The notes: generated from the sequence alone by a model not told the origin. A DNA stretch of 64,000 nt from an uncultured Alphaproteobacteria bacterium (GCA_902556405.1 CACDWF010000002.1:97421-161420), one strand, 5' to 3'; positions 26,867 through 37,142 are shown, numbered from the stretch's first letter. Numbers and translations are program-made.

Positions 26867-28525
26867 TTAAAAGCTACCGATAATTTCGTCAAAATTAGTA
26901 CCCTCAGAAAGTGTCCCAAAAGCGCCACTCCAGGTCGGACCCAATCTACTATCACAGAATGCTGAAATTTTTTCCTCTTGCCCACTTCTTATAAATATAG
27001 AGGCCTGAATAAGGCATGCCATTTTTTCAGTAATTAGTCGAGCCTCAGTTTCGATACCTTTGGAGGAATCCAAATTGCTTTTTAAATTGGCAAGACTTAC
27101 GTCAAAGTTACGATTTGCACCCTTAGCTAAGTCTAGCTCTTTAAGTAAAGCTGGCAGAGCATTTTTATCTCTTTGTAATGCTCTTAAGACATCTAAACAC
27201 ATAACGTTTCCACTTCCTTCCCATATGCTATTCAGGGGAGCTTCTCTATAAAGCCTAGGCATAACTGACTCCTCTATATATCCAGGGCCGCCATGACACT
27301 CTAAAGCCTCAAAGACTAAATAGGGAGCTCTCTTTGTCACCCAGTATTTACTTATAGCAGTGCTTATGCGAGCGAAGGAACGCTCATCTTCATTGGAATT
27401 TTGATTATCAACGGCTCTTGCTACTCTAAGTGACAAATTCAAAGCAGCTTCACTTTCCAAAATCATATCTGCAACAACGTTTCTCATCAACGGTTGATCG
27501 ATCAGTCTTTTTTGAAATGCAGACCTGTGAGAGACATGATGTAGAACTTGAACAACTGCTTGACGCATTAAAGACGCTGAGCTGACAGCACAGTAAATTC
27601 TATTTCCTGTAACCATATCGAGAATAGTCTTAATTCCCTTACCTTCTTCTCCAATCATTGTGCCAAGGGTATTATCAAGTTCAATTTCAGACGATGCATT
27701 TGATCTGTTTCCAAGCTTGTCTTTAAGTCTCTGAATGAAAAAACTATTTCGTTCCCCGTTTGGTTTCCATCTTGGAACAAGAAAACACGACAAACCGACA
27801 TTAGTGTTGGCTAGCACAAGAAAGGCATCGCACATTGGGGCTGAACAAAAGTACTTATGCCCAGTAAGAAGATATTCTGATCCATTGCCAACACTTGAGG
27901 ACACCGGTTTTGCTCGTGTAGAGTTGGCTCTAACATCTGATCCACCTTGTTTCTCAGTCATAAACATACCTATTGTTCCACCCACTTTCTGATCAATGGG
28001 GATATCTCGATCATCATACTTATTAGATAGTACTTTTGGTAACCATTGAGCTTCTAAGTCTGGATTATGCTTCAGTGCCGGAATAACAGAATACGTCATT
28101 GCCATTGGGCACATAACACCTCCCTCAACCTGGTTAAACATATAAGTGAGTGCCATATGTGCGACCTGTGACCCTTGTTTTTTATGCTTCCATGCAAAAC
28201 TTGGGATTTCATTCTTTATAGCTACTCCCAAGAGGTGGTGGTAAGAAGGATGATAATCAATGTAGTTAATTCTATTGCCATATTGATCGAATGCCTTTAA
28301 TTCTGGCGGATTTTTATTTGCCTTCTCAGCATGATCAAACATTTCAGTGCAGCCAATCAAATATCCAAACGCACTTAGATTTTTTTCTGCCCAACCCGCT
28401 CCTTCTCTATTAACGGCATCTCTAAGATTTTTATCATTTTTCCATAAATCTTGATTGCCCATATATGGTGGCATGTTTTCAACTTCATGGGTAGGTAATT
28501 GTTTAATTGGTCTGAGATGGTTCAT
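26867..28525 (-). CDS. AidB-like acyl-CoA dehydrogenase
   Basis: A 552-residue flavoprotein of the AidB / isovaleryl-CoA dehydrogenase-like branch, longer than normal acyl-CoA dehydrogenases. Signs are TEKQGGSDVRANST, LTGHKYFCSAPMCDAFLVLA, ALECHGGPGYIEES and IWEGSGNVMCLDVLRAL. AidB in E. coli is part of the alkylation response; many relatives work in acid or terpenoid catabolism. It is preceded at 5 bases by the MOSC gene in a minus-strand run. Confidence 0.92.
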   Translation of the reverse strand: MNHLRPIKQLPTHEVENMPPYMGNQDLWKNDKNLRDAVNREGAGWAEKNLSAFGYLIGCTEMFDHAEKANKNPPELKAFDQYGNRINYIDYHPSYHHLLGVAIKNEIPSFAWKHKKQGSQVAHMALTYMFNQVEGGVMCPMAMTYSVIPALKHNPDLEAQWLPKVLSNKYDDRDIPIDQKVGGTIGMFMTEKQGGSDVRANSTRAKPVSSSVGNGSEYLLTGHKYFCSAPMCDAFLVLANTNVGLSCFLVPRWKPNGERNSFFIQRLKDKLGNRSNASSEIELDNTLGTMIGEEGKGIKTILDMVTGNRIYCAVSSASLMRQAVVQVLHHVSHRSAFQKRLIDQPLMRNVVADMILESEAALNLSLRVARAVDNQNSNEDERSFARISTAISKYWVTKRAPYLVFEALECHGGPGYIEESVMPRLYREAPLNSIWEGSGNVMCLDVLRALQRDKNALPALLKELDLAKGANRNFDVSLANLKSNLDSSKGIETEARLITEKMACLIQASIFIRSGQEEKISAFCDSRLGPTWSGAFGTLSEGTNFDEIIGSF

Positions 28526-28530
28526 ATTAT

Positions 28531-29313
28531 TTATTCCATTTTATTAAGTGAAAGCACACTATTTATTCCTATAGTCCCGGGAGTCCTCACACTACAGTAA
28601 ACCCCAAAATCCTGATGACCAAAACGTTCATTAAGTATACCTATGGTATCACAATTATGTTGGCCTGTCTTAGTATTAGTTTTTGTAGCATTACATCGCT
28701 CAATTCTATCAACAACCTTTAACTCTACTCCATTAATTTTAATTAATTCACCAACCCAATCAAATTCCGTCCATGGCTTCCCGGTTCGTATCCATATATT
28801 TCCTCTAAACCTTTCAGGTTCCAAGCCAATACCTGCTTTTTTAGAGAGGTCTTCGAGAGAGTCCAACGAGTTGATAGAAATTGACTGGAAAGGGGTGTCT
28901 GTGAGAGCTGTATCGGCTACGCTAACTAATTTGGTAGGTTTCGGAAATTTATCAGAACAAATAGGGAGCAACCAGTTCACAAAAGTTTCTCGGTCAGTAT
29001 GATCACTAAGATCTAATGATATAGGTTTTAGCTCGGGATGTTTAAAAGTATATTTTTGATCATCAGTCCTTATTGACTCGACGGCTGATAGCTTCGGCAT
29101 AATTGAGCCTCTTAGAAACTTAGTACACGGTTGCCACTCATTCGATAATTGGTCAAAAGAACTTTTTTCATGCACCAATGCCCACATTCTGTCCAACGGA
29201 AGAGCTTTTCTTTTTTCTAACTTAATCTGTGTAATTTCTTCGCGACTTATCGATTTTATTGGATGTCGAAAAATCTTTTCCACTCTAATAGGCAGGGCGC
29301 TTCGTAAATACAT
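28531..29313 (-). CDS. MOSC-domain protein
   Basis: A 260-residue protein with an N-terminal MOSC beta-barrel (IFRHPIKSISREE, LPLDRMWAL) and a C-terminal MOSC domain (EPERFRGNIWIRTG, IERCNATKTNTKTG). The conserved Cys in RCNATK is the predicted molybdenum-cofactor ligand. Relatives reduce N-hydroxylated compounds. The start overlaps the carboxyltransferase stop by one base (TAATG), so translation is coupled. It is one of two candidate molybdopterin enzymes in the window, with the formate dehydrogenase. Confidence 0.88.
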   Translation of the reverse strand: MYLRSALPIRVEKIFRHPIKSISREEITQIKLEKRKALPLDRMWALVHEKSSFDQLSNEWQPCTKFLRGSIMPKLSAVESIRTDDQKYTFKHPELKPISLDLSDHTDRETFVNWLLPICSDKFPKPTKLVSVADTALTDTPFQSISINSLDSLEDLSKKAGIGLEPERFRGNIWIRTGKPWTEFDWVGELIKINGVELKVVDRIERCNATKTNTKTGQHNCDTIGILNERFGHQDFGVYCSVRTPGTIGINSVLSLNKME

Positions 29314-30884
29314 TATGGCCTCATAGTTACAAGATAAGGTTTTGGACTTTTCAATCGGTAAGCTTTAAGCGCGAGTTCTAACCAAGATATTAGTCGTGGA
29401 CGTGTTTCTCTAGGATCTATCAAGTCATGGGCAGAAAAACCTTCTGCTCTTGGAATCGGTGATTGTCGTTGAGCTAGTTGATCCTCAAGCTCCTTCTGTT
29501 TTTTTTCAGGATTTTTAGCCATAGCAATTTCCTTTGAAAATGCAACGGCAACGCCACCTTCTACAGGTAAAGCACCACTTAAGGCACTGGGCCAAAGTAA
29601 TGTGAAGCTATCAGGCCCATAGTGTGCAGTAGCGGCTACTCCGAAAGATTTGTGCATATGGACAGACGCCCATGGCACTCTTGATTGCATTATCGCAGAT
29701 ATGGCAGCTGTGCCAAATCTAATTGTACCACTTTTTTCTGATTCTGGACCAATCATGAAACCTGGTTCATCTACCAAACTGATAATGGGAATATGGAAAC
29801 TGTTACAAAAATCAGAAAATCTTTCTAATTTCTTTGAGGCACTTGTTGTCATCGCCCCTGCGTAAAACATGCAGTCATTAGCGATAACGCCAACTGATTG
29901 ACCATTAAGTCTACCTAAGCCTGTTACGAGGCTTGGACCATATTTTTTACCAATCTCGAAAAAGGTGCTTTGATCATCATTTATATCTAGTAGGGATGTG
30001 ATGATCTTTCTGACGCTATATGGTCTACGTCTATCTTTTGGTATAATATCGATTAATAAATCATCACAACGATCCTCCTTGTCCTTGGTAGAAATAGAGT
30101 CTGGAAACGTCCAAGCATTATCCGGCACGAAGGAAAGAAATGTTTTTATTTGTTCGAAAGCGTCATCCTCTGTTTTTGCAAAGTTGTTTATTACTCCGCT
30201 TTTTAAGTGTACATCAGGCCCACCAAGAGCTTCTTTTGTAACATCTATATTTAATGCTCTTTTTACGACTTTTGGCCCTGCTATTAGTACCAGCGAGGTC
30301 TCTGTCATTACTGAAAAGTGTGAGGCTACTAGACGAGATGCGGGCAGGCCGGCAACTGGTCCCAAAGCAGCCGTTGCCACAGGCACTTCGCCCAAAGTGT
30401 TAGCAAGCGAAATAAATCGTGAAGGCGTATATACGGCATCACTCGTAGGTCGATTGCTTTTTTCTTGATTAGTGCCACCAACAGATCCTCCAGCTCCTTC
30501 ATGCAATCGAATTAAAGGGACCTTGTATTTTAGCGCTAGTTCTTCTGTGTAAATACTTTTCCTTAACCCGGCAGCATTTGGTGATCCACCTTTCAAAGAA
30601 AAATCTTCTCCTCCTATGACCACTGGTCTTTTATTGATTTTCCCAAATCCTAGGATAAAGTTTCCAGGAGTAAATTTCTTGAGTGATCCATTGTCATTAT
30701 ACTCTGAGAAACCAGCACTTTTACCAATTTCATTGAAAGATTTATTATCTAGTATCCTGTTGATCCTTTCTCGTATAGGTAGTCGACCTTTTTTATACTG
30801 CAATTCTACAGCCTCTTTGCCACCCATCTGGTCAGCAAAATTTCTCTTCTCATTGATTTCTTTTGCCTCTTTTTCCCAAGTCAA
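29313..30884 (-). CDS. Acyl-CoA carboxylase carboxyltransferase (beta) subunit
   Basis: A 523-residue biotin-dependent carboxyltransferase of the propionyl/methylcrotonyl-CoA carboxylase group. RLHEGAGGSVGG and VALGPVAGLPASRLVAS form the N-terminal crotonase-like half; GVIANDCMFYAGAMT and SLVDEPGFMIGPESE lie in the C-terminal half. No biotin-carboxylase subunit is adjacent, so the alpha chain must be elsewhere. The CobW gene lies 17 bases upstream on the same strand. The acyl-CoA substrate is not decided. Confidence 0.9.
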   Translation of the reverse strand: MTWEKEAKEINEKRNFADQMGGKEAVELQYKKGRLPIRERINRILDNKSFNEIGKSAGFSEYNDNGSLKKFTPGNFILGFGKINKRPVVIGGEDFSLKGGSPNAAGLRKSIYTEELALKYKVPLIRLHEGAGGSVGGTNQEKSNRPTSDAVYTPSRFISLANTLGEVPVATAALGPVAGLPASRLVASHFSVMTETSLVLIAGPKVVKRALNIDVTKEALGGPDVHLKSGVINNFAKTEDDAFEQIKTFLSFVPDNAWTFPDSISTKDKEDRCDDLLIDIIPKDRRRPYSVRKIITSLLDINDDQSTFFEIGKKYGPSLVTGLGRLNGQSVGVIANDCMFYAGAMTTSASKKLERFSDFCNSFHIPIISLVDEPGFMIGPESEKSGTIRFGTAAISAIMQSRVPWASVHMHKSFGVAATAHYGPDSFTLLWPSALSGALPVEGGVAVAFSKEIAMAKNPEKKQKELEDQLAQRQSPIPRAEGFSAHDLIDPRETRPRLISWLELALKAYRLKSPKPYLVTMRP

Positions 30885-30901
30885 TGTCTATCTCCAATTT
30901 A

Positions 30902-31810
30902 TTATGTCTGGATACTGTTAAGTTTCTTGACAAACTCTTTTTCGTTATAAAAATTCTTTTTGCCGATCACAACAAAAACAGGATCCTTTTCATTGTTTGT
31001 TTTTTTAATTTCCAAAGTTAATCCATCATATTGGATTGTACATAATTCTCCCTTATTATCTTTAAAAAATCCTTTTGCTCTTTCGATATTATAAATTGGA
31101 TCCCGCAAAAGCGTGCTGAGAGCATCGGTGTTTATTGTTCCAGTAGGTTTTATAGTTGATGAAATGAATTCATGTGCTTGCCTTTTCTCTAATTTTATTT
31201 TGTCACTTTTATCTTTTTCACTTGGAGTAAAGTCTAGAAGCATATCTTTTTCTTCAATATGTGCGTTCACCGTTTTTAAAAACTTCCGTATTTTAAAACG
31301 TTTTGATAAAGTGTCGATACAATTCAATAGCTCATCTTCTTTAAGCAAATCAGTTTTATTCAATACCAAGAGATCATGTTGCTCGATTTGTAAACTAATT
31401 GTATCACTGATATACAAGTCGTTTAATTGTGACCTAAGTCGGGATGCATCTGTTAACAACACTGTTCCATGAAATGACAGGAAGTCCATGAGCGATATTG
31501 TTTGTATTATTTTAGAAGGTAAAGCAATCCCGCTTGCCTCAAGCACAATATGATCTGGTAAAATCTCATTTGAATTCATACTCTCTAAAGTTTCTATCAA
31601 CTCATTTCCATAGCTACAACACACGCATCCACCCGCGATGCTCAGAACGGAGTCGGTTCTAGCTTCAATTAAGGACTCGTCAATGTTAACGTCACCAAAG
31701 TCATTCACCAGTAGCGCTATTTTTTTCTTAGTTGTCCTGAGTAAATTATTTATTAATGTCGTTTTACCTGTTCCAAGGTAACCCGAGATCAATGTCAGAG
31801 GAATGCCCAC
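30902..31810 (-). CDS. CobW/COG0523-family metal GTPase
   Basis: A 302-residue G3E GTPase. P-loop GYLGTGKTTLINNLL, NDFGDVNID, the metal motif GGCVCCSYGNEL (CxCC), LEASGIALPSK and LNKTD are all visible. Family members deliver zinc or cobalt to target enzymes. Its operon neighbours are a carboxyltransferase and an amidohydrolase; the amidohydrolase (2 bases away) is a metal enzyme and a possible client. It could also serve the cobalt nitrile hydratase about 21 kb away, but nothing in the sequence shows that. Confidence 0.9.
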   Translation of the reverse strand: MGIPLTLISGYLGTGKTTLINNLLRTTKKKIALLVNDFGDVNIDESLIEARTDSVLSIAGGCVCCSYGNELIETLESMNSNEILPDHIVLEASGIALPSKIIQTISLMDFLSFHGTVLLTDASRLRSQLNDLYISDTISLQIEQHDLLVLNKTDLLKEDELLNCIDTLSKRFKIRKFLKTVNAHIEEKDMLLDFTPSEKDKSDKIKLEKRQAHEFISSTIKPTGTINTDALSTLLRDPIYNIERAKGFFKDNKGELCTIQYDGLTLEIKKTNNEKDPVFVVIGKKNFYNEKEFVKKLNSIQT

Positions 31811-31812
31811 AA

Positions 31813-33453
31813 TTACGCACTATTTTCGATAATATGTGGTTTGCCGCCTTTAATTGTCCCTAAGATTTTTTGATCTTTAAATTTAATTTCATCAACATCA
31901 AAGGGATCCTCTTCTAGTACGCAACAATCCGCTTTTTTACCCGTTTCTAGTGATCCTACTTCATGATCTATCTTAAGAGTAAACGCAGCTCCTAAAGTTA
32001 TGGCATATAATGCTTCCATTTTATTAATTTTTTCATAATCCCCCAAAGTTCTTCCTGAAATTGTTAATCTATTCATAGCACACCAAGCTGTAAATAGTGG
32101 CCCAAGGGGGGTTACTGGAGCATCGGAGTGTATTGCCAAAGGGACTTTTTCTTGAAGTGCTGTTTTACAGGCATTCATTCGATGAGCTCTTTCTGGACCA
32201 ACCGTTAAGGAGTAATGTTCATCTCCCCAATAAAAATGGTGGTTAGAAAATAAGTTTGCGCACATACCAAGCTTATTCATCCTTTTAAATTGAGCAGTTG
32301 ATGCAAGCTGACAATGTTGAAGAGTAAACCTATGATCATTTTTAGGAAATTTAGCCAGAGCATCTTCTAGGCAATCTAAGGCTAATTCGGTAGCTTCATC
32401 TCCATTAGTATGCGTGTGTACTAAAATGTTATTTTCTAATGCAAGCTCATAGGCTTCTTGTATATGTTCCGGTGCTGTGTACCACATGCCATTGGGAGCT
32501 CCATTATAATATCCAGGCCACTTAAGTCTAGCAGTGAAGCCTTGAATTGAGCCATCTGCAACAATTTTTATTGAACCTAGTCTTAAATTTTCCGTAGATT
32601 TTTGTTTGAGTTCTAAGACTTTAGGAATTAATTCTTTTGGGCTTATCCCCTGCATATATCGTAAAGAAACGATTCGAGCTGGAAAATCTGCTTCCGATGT
32701 AACCTGTAGCATCATTTCAACAGCCTCATCTGTTTGAAGGTTTGCGAGGTCAGCAGCAGTAGTGACCCCAGCTCTGGCACATATTTTCCCAAAATTTCTT
32801 AGACCTTCTGCATCTCCTGAGAGCCAATCCTTGCCTAAGCCAACATGCCTAGTTACCAAAGCAATGGTTTCAGCCCCTCTTATCTCCCCAGATGGAAGAC
32901 CATCTTCACCGAGAGGAAGGCCCTCATGATTTATGCCTGTTCTCAAAAATCCTGCCAGCTTTAAGCCAACTGAGTTTATATTGAGTTTATGTCCAGACGC
33001 ATGTAGTATCCCAATCGGTCTTTGATCTGAAACTACATCTAGTATTTTTCTGTCCACTGCTTTGTCGTCAAAATAAATTGGGTCTAATCCCCATCCTGCT
33101 AATGGTGCGTTCGGGTCCAATAAGGTTTCATTCTCTTGTTTAAGTTTCTGAACAAGCTCTTTCACATTTTTAACGCCAAGGCTAATTGTTCCATCGGGCT
33201 TTTGTCTATCAAAATACCCACAATATAATTTACTCCACAATGCACCTTCGAATAAATGACTATGCCCCTCAACAAGACCCGGCATTAAAACGTAATTCTC
33301 AAAACTTTTATCTAGTTCATACTTGCCATCAGGTTTAATTGTATTGAGGTCTCCCACTTGAACAATTTTACCATCCATAACACTCATGTATTGTGCCTCT
33401 GGATTTCTACGGTTCATTGTAATTATTTTTTTTGCCTTAAAAATTTTTAACAA
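31813..33453 (-). CDS. YtcJ-like amidohydrolase
   Basis: Metal-dependent hydrolase of about 546 residues, amidohydrolase family 3. Motifs: VEGHSHLFEGALW (metal HxH), GILHASGHKLN, VHTHTNGDEATEL, LQHCQLAS and AIHSDAPVTPLG. I prefer the TTG at 33453 (LLKIFKAKKIITMN), with AAAGG upstream, because the frame from 33540 starts with residues unlike the family. It is divergent from a peptide-type ABC importer, so it may cleave an imported N-acyl or peptide-like compound. Confidence 0.86.
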   Translation of the reverse strand: MLKIFKAKKIITMNRRNPEAQYMSVMDGKIVQVGDLNTIKPDGKYELDKSFENYVLMPGLVEGHSHLFEGALWSKLYCGYFDRQKPDGTISLGVKNVKELVQKLKQENETLLDPNAPLAGWGLDPIYFDDKAVDRKILDVVSDQRPIGILHASGHKLNINSVGLKLAGFLRTGINHEGLPLGEDGLPSGEIRGAETIALVTRHVGLGKDWLSGDAEGLRNFGKICARAGVTTAADLANLQTDEAVEMMLQVTSEADFPARIVSLRYMQGISPKELIPKVLELKQKSTENLRLGSIKIVADGSIQGFTARLKWPGYYNGAPNGMWYTAPEHIQEAYELALENNILVHTHTNGDEATELALDCLEDALAKFPKNDHRFTLQHCQLASTAQFKRMNKLGMCANLFSNHHFYWGDEHYSLTVGPERAHRMNACKTALQEKVPLAIHSDAPVTPLGPLFTAWCAMNRLTISGRTLGDYEKINKMEALYAITLGAAFTLKIDHEVGSLETGKKADCCVLEEDPFDVDEIKFKDQKILGTIKGGKPHIIENSA

Positions 33454-33640
33454 GAATAAACCTTTCAAAAAAAACTTCTGTTTATACAAAAGCTTGATAT
33501 CATCAATATTAAATGTGACTTTTGAATGATAATCAATCAAATGTTTCTATTGCAAATTAGTTTACCTTAAGTCAATCTAATTATTTGGGGGCGTAAAGTG
33601 AAAATCGGGCAAAAATTCAATTAACTAGAAAGGTCGAGAA

Positions 33641-35215
33641 ATGAATAAACATTTTTTAAAAACGTTACTTCTCACTGCTACTCTGATTTTTACGTCATTA
33701 GGCGTAAGTTTTGCAGAGCCGAAAAAGGGCGGTACTCTGATAGCTGCTGTTGGGAATAGCCCACGACATTTAAATCCAGCTGTTCAATCAGGAATTGTGA
33801 CCGGATTTCCGGGCGCACAACTCTTTGCAACACCAATTCGATATGACAATAATTGGGAACCACAGCCTTATCTTGCTGAGTCATGGGAAATAAGTGATGG
33901 TGGAAAAACAGTTAGACTTAATCTTGTGAAAGATGCTGTGTTTCATGACGGAGTTCCTATTAAATCTAGTGACGTAAAGTTCTCCTTGGAAACAATTAAA
34001 AAGAATCATCCCTTTAAAACTATGTTCGCTCCTGTTGTGTCGGTAGAAACACCTGACGAGCATACGGCCATTTTAAAATTATCATCTCCACACCCTGCTT
34101 TAATGTTAGCCATGTCATCACAATTGATGGCTATAATACCTGAGCACGTTTATGGAGATGGTCAAGATCCAAAAACACATCCACAAAACTCTGAAAATGT
34201 TGTTGGATCGGGTCCCTTTAAGCTTGTTGAATTCAAATCAGGTGAGCATATCATCTTGGAAAGATTTGATGATTTTTTTATAGATGGGAGACCATACCTA
34301 GATAAGATGGTTCTTAAAATTATAAAAGATCCGGCAACCAGAACTATAGGGCTTGAAAATGGCGAAATTGATTTTTATGCCTTCGAAAATGTGGCTAGAA
34401 ACATTGTTCGATTGAAAAAGAACGATAACCTGACAGTAACGCCTGATGGATATGCAGCCATTGGACCAATCGACTGGTTAGCTTTCAATACAAAAGATGG
34501 GAAAACAGCTGACGTGAATGTGAGACGTGCTATCGCTTATGCAATAGACAGAAACTTCATTCTTAAAGCTATTATGTTAGGCGTTGCTGATGAGGCTCGA
34601 ACTGGTATTCATCCTGGAAGTCCTTTTTATGAGCCGAATGTGGAGCCATATAATCTAGATATTGATAAGGCAAACAAAATACTTGATGATGCCGGTTATA
34701 AAAAGGGTAGTGATGGTATGCGGTTTGGATTGACAGTCGACTTTGGTTGGCCAGGGCTAAAACCAAACGCCGAATATACAAAGGCGGCACTCAAGAAAAT
34801 AGGTATAGACGTAACCGTAAGAGCATCTGCCGACTTTCCAACATGGGCAAAGACTGTTAGCAACCATAATTTTGATCTAACCTGGGATACCGTTTTTAAT
34901 TGGGGAGATCCTGTTATAGGTGTTCACAGAACCTATCAGACCTCTAATATAAAAAAGGGAGTTATCTGGTCTAACACTCAACAATATAGTAATCCAAAAG
35001 TAGATGCTATAATGGAGAAGGCTGGAGTAGAAAACGATATGGATAAGCGAAAAGCTCTATATTCAGACCTACAAAAAATGCTGGCAAACGACTTGCCTGT
35101 ATATTGGACAAATACTCTCCCTTATCATACCATTTACAGCAAGAAGGTTGGCAATCCTCCTATGGGAATTTGGGCAACCAGCTCTCCAATGGATATGACA
35201 TATATCAAAGATTAA
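33641..35215 (+). CDS. ABC transporter substrate-binding protein, peptide/nickel family
   Basis: A 524-residue periplasmic binding protein (SBP family 5). A signal peptide of about 25 residues ends SLGVSFA. Typical segments are RHLNPAVQSG, PQPYLAESWEISDGGKTV and NVRRAIAYAIDRNFIL. A hairpin and then dppB- and dppC-type permease genes follow. Cargo may be peptides, opines, amines or other small compounds; sequence does not say. Confidence 0.93.
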   Translation: MNKHFLKTLLLTATLIFTSLGVSFAEPKKGGTLIAAVGNSPRHLNPAVQSGIVTGFPGAQLFATPIRYDNNWEPQPYLAESWEISDGGKTVRLNLVKDAVFHDGVPIKSSDVKFSLETIKKNHPFKTMFAPVVSVETPDEHTAILKLSSPHPALMLAMSSQLMAIIPEHVYGDGQDPKTHPQNSENVVGSGPFKLVEFKSGEHIILERFDDFFIDGRPYLDKMVLKIIKDPATRTIGLENGEIDFYAFENVARNIVRLKKNDNLTVTPDGYAAIGPIDWLAFNTKDGKTADVNVRRAIAYAIDRNFILKAIMLGVADEARTGIHPGSPFYEPNVEPYNLDIDKANKILDDAGYKKGSDGMRFGLTVDFGWPGLKPNAEYTKAALKKIGIDVTVRASADFPTWAKTVSNHNFDLTWDTVFNWGDPVIGVHRTYQTSNIKKGVIWSNTQQYSNPKVDAIMEKAGVENDMDKRKALYSDLQKMLANDLPVYWTNTLPYHTIYSKKVGNPPMGIWATSSPMDMTYIKD

Positions 35216-35227
35216 ACTATAACGATG

Positions 35228-35252
35228 AGAAGGGGCATAAGTTGCCCCTTCT
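35228..35252 (+). terminator. Hairpin after the binding-protein gene
   Basis: AGAAGGGGCA (35228-35237) and TGCCCCTTCT (35243-35252) pair perfectly over ten bases with a five-base loop. GATTTTCC follows, a weak T-run. It is likely to be a terminator or a 3' stabiliser that lowers permease expression relative to the binding protein. Confidence 0.78.
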
Positions 35253-35285
35253 GATTTTCCAATAAACTATTTCAGTCATATATAA

Positions 35286-36260
35286 ATGCCATTTTTTGTT
35301 TCACTGATTAGGCGCCTTGTTTCCATGCTCTTGGTTTTGCTTGTTGTGGTCGTCTTAAACTTTCTCATGCTGCATTTAGCTCCCGGTGATATTGCAGACA
35401 CAATCGCTCAGACAATGGGGGGTGCTGACGAGCAAGATATGGCTGAATTGAGGAAGCAGTATGGGCTTGACCAACCATTCTTTATTCAGTTGTTTAACTA
35501 TGTTGTTAGGGTTGCTTTATTGGACTTTGGACATTCTCATTTTTACAATTTACCAGTATTTGACTTGATAATGGAGAGATTTCCTGCCACTTTGTTATTA
35601 GTTTTTTCAGCGCAGATATTGTCTTTATTTGTAGGCATACTTTTAGGGGTATACGCTGCTCAAAACCCTAATGGACTATCAAGTCTTTTTGTAAACATGT
35701 TTTCTCTATTTGGTTACGCAGCTCCTGTATTTTGGACTGGAATTCTTTTATTGATCGCGTTCTCACTCCACATTCCTATTTTTCCAGTCTCAGGAATGAG
35801 GGATATAACAATTGAAAGCAGTAATTTCTTTGTTCATTTCTTTGATGTACTTAGACACCTATTTTTACCCATGATAACGCTGGCCTCTATATTTTTCGCC
35901 TATTATTCCCGTCTTTGTAGAGCGAGTATGTTAGAAGTACTGGGCGCGGACTTTGTTCGAACTGCTAAAGCAAAAGGACTATCTAAGAAGGACGTATTAC
36001 TGAAGCATGCACTAAAGAATTCTTTATCCCCGGTTATAACTTTTGCTGGACTGAGCTTCTCTGCCGTTGTCTCAGGAGCCATTCTGGTAGAAACGGTTTA
36101 CAGTTGGCCAGGTTTAGGGACATTAGCATTTAATTCAATTATATCTAGGGATACGCCGGTTTTACTAGGCATTCTGATTTTCTCAACGCTAATGGTAACT
36201 GTAGGAAATCTTTTAACAGATTTAACGTTAAAAGCTTTAGACCCAAGAATAAAAATTTGA
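35286..36260 (+). CDS. ABC transporter permease, DppB type
   Basis: A 324-residue inner-membrane permease with about six helices. MLHLAPGDIADTIA near the start and the EAA loop (FVRTAKAKGLSKKDVLLKHA, then LSPVITFAG) are typical of DppB. ETVYSWPGLGTLAFNSI is the usual C-terminal signature. It is 9 bases from the partner permease gene. Confidence 0.94.
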   Translation: MPFFVSLIRRLVSMLLVLLVVVVLNFLMLHLAPGDIADTIAQTMGGADEQDMAELRKQYGLDQPFFIQLFNYVVRVALLDFGHSHFYNLPVFDLIMERFPATLLLVFSAQILSLFVGILLGVYAAQNPNGLSSLFVNMFSLFGYAAPVFWTGILLLIAFSLHIPIFPVSGMRDITIESSNFFVHFFDVLRHLFLPMITLASIFFAYYSRLCRASMLEVLGADFVRTAKAKGLSKKDVLLKHALKNSLSPVITFAGLSFSAVVSGAILVETVYSWPGLGTLAFNSIISRDTPVLLGILIFSTLMVTVGNLLTDLTLKALDPRIKI

Positions 36261-36269
36261 GGTTTCAGC

Positions 36270-37142
36270 ATGTTAGAAAATGAAGAAATTGATGAACCTA
36301 CAATCAAGCCTGTTAAAGAAATTTTTCAGACATTCTTCAAGAGTTACTCAGCAGTTACAGGACTGTTTATTCTTATTGGTATCGCAGTGATGGGCTTTAT
36401 AGGACCACTATTTTATCCTACTGATCCCTTTGATATGGTATGGATGCCATTTTCGCCTCCAGGAGCCGATGGGTTTCTGTTAGGAACAGATTATTTAGGT
36501 CGTGACATCTTATCCCAAATTATAAACGGTGCGCGTGTTTCGATAGCGATAGGTTTTTTAGCGGCTTTGGTTTCATGTTTTATAGGGGTTGGTATAGGCT
36601 CATTCGCAGGGTTTTATGGCGGTTGGGTCGAAGAAACATTAATGAGAATAACTGAGTTTTTTCAAGTTTTACCAACCTTATTATTTGCTATGGTAATCGT
36701 GGCACTATTTGGCTCATCAGTACTTTCTATAACTTTAGCGATAGGAGCAGTTAGCTGGGCTAGTGTTGCTAGAATTACAAGATCAGAGTTTTTAAGAATA
36801 AAGGAGCTAGACTTTGTCTTAGCCTCACGCTCCTCTGGGAGCAATAATATGGCTCTAATTTTCAGAGTTATTTTACCCAACGCGGCAGCGCCAATAATTG
36901 TACAATCAGCATTGTTGGTAGGAGCGGCAATTACATTTGAGGCAGGCTTAGCTTTTCTAGGTTTGTCAGACCCAAATGTCATAAGTTGGGGTCAGGTGAT
37001 AGGATCTAACAGAGTGTATATTCTTGATGCGACATACACTGTTACATTTCCAGGAATAGCAATTTTTATAACGGTGCTAGCTATATCTCTTGTAGGTGAT
37101 GGTCTTAATGATGCGTTAAACCCAAAACTTAGGTCAAGGTAA
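36270..37142 (+). CDS. ABC transporter permease, DppC type
   Basis: A 290-residue permease. GTDYLGRDILSQIINGARVS is the DppC hallmark. The EAA loop is FVLASRSSGSNNMALIFRVI, followed by GLAFLGLSDPN and GDGLNDALNPKLR. It touches the ATPase gene: the ATG at 37142 shares a base with its TAA stop. The N-terminus carries a soluble extension of about 30 residues before helix 1. Confidence 0.94.
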   Translation: MLENEEIDEPTIKPVKEIFQTFFKSYSAVTGLFILIGIAVMGFIGPLFYPTDPFDMVWMPFSPPGADGFLLGTDYLGRDILSQIINGARVSIAIGFLAALVSCFIGVGIGSFAGFYGGWVEETLMRITEFFQVLPTLLFAMVIVALFGSSVLSITLAIGAVSWASVARITRSEFLRIKELDFVLASRSSGSNNMALIFRVILPNAAAPIIVQSALLVGAAITFEAGLAFLGLSDPNVISWGQVIGSNRVYILDATYTVTFPGIAIFITVLAISLVGDGLNDALNPKLRSR

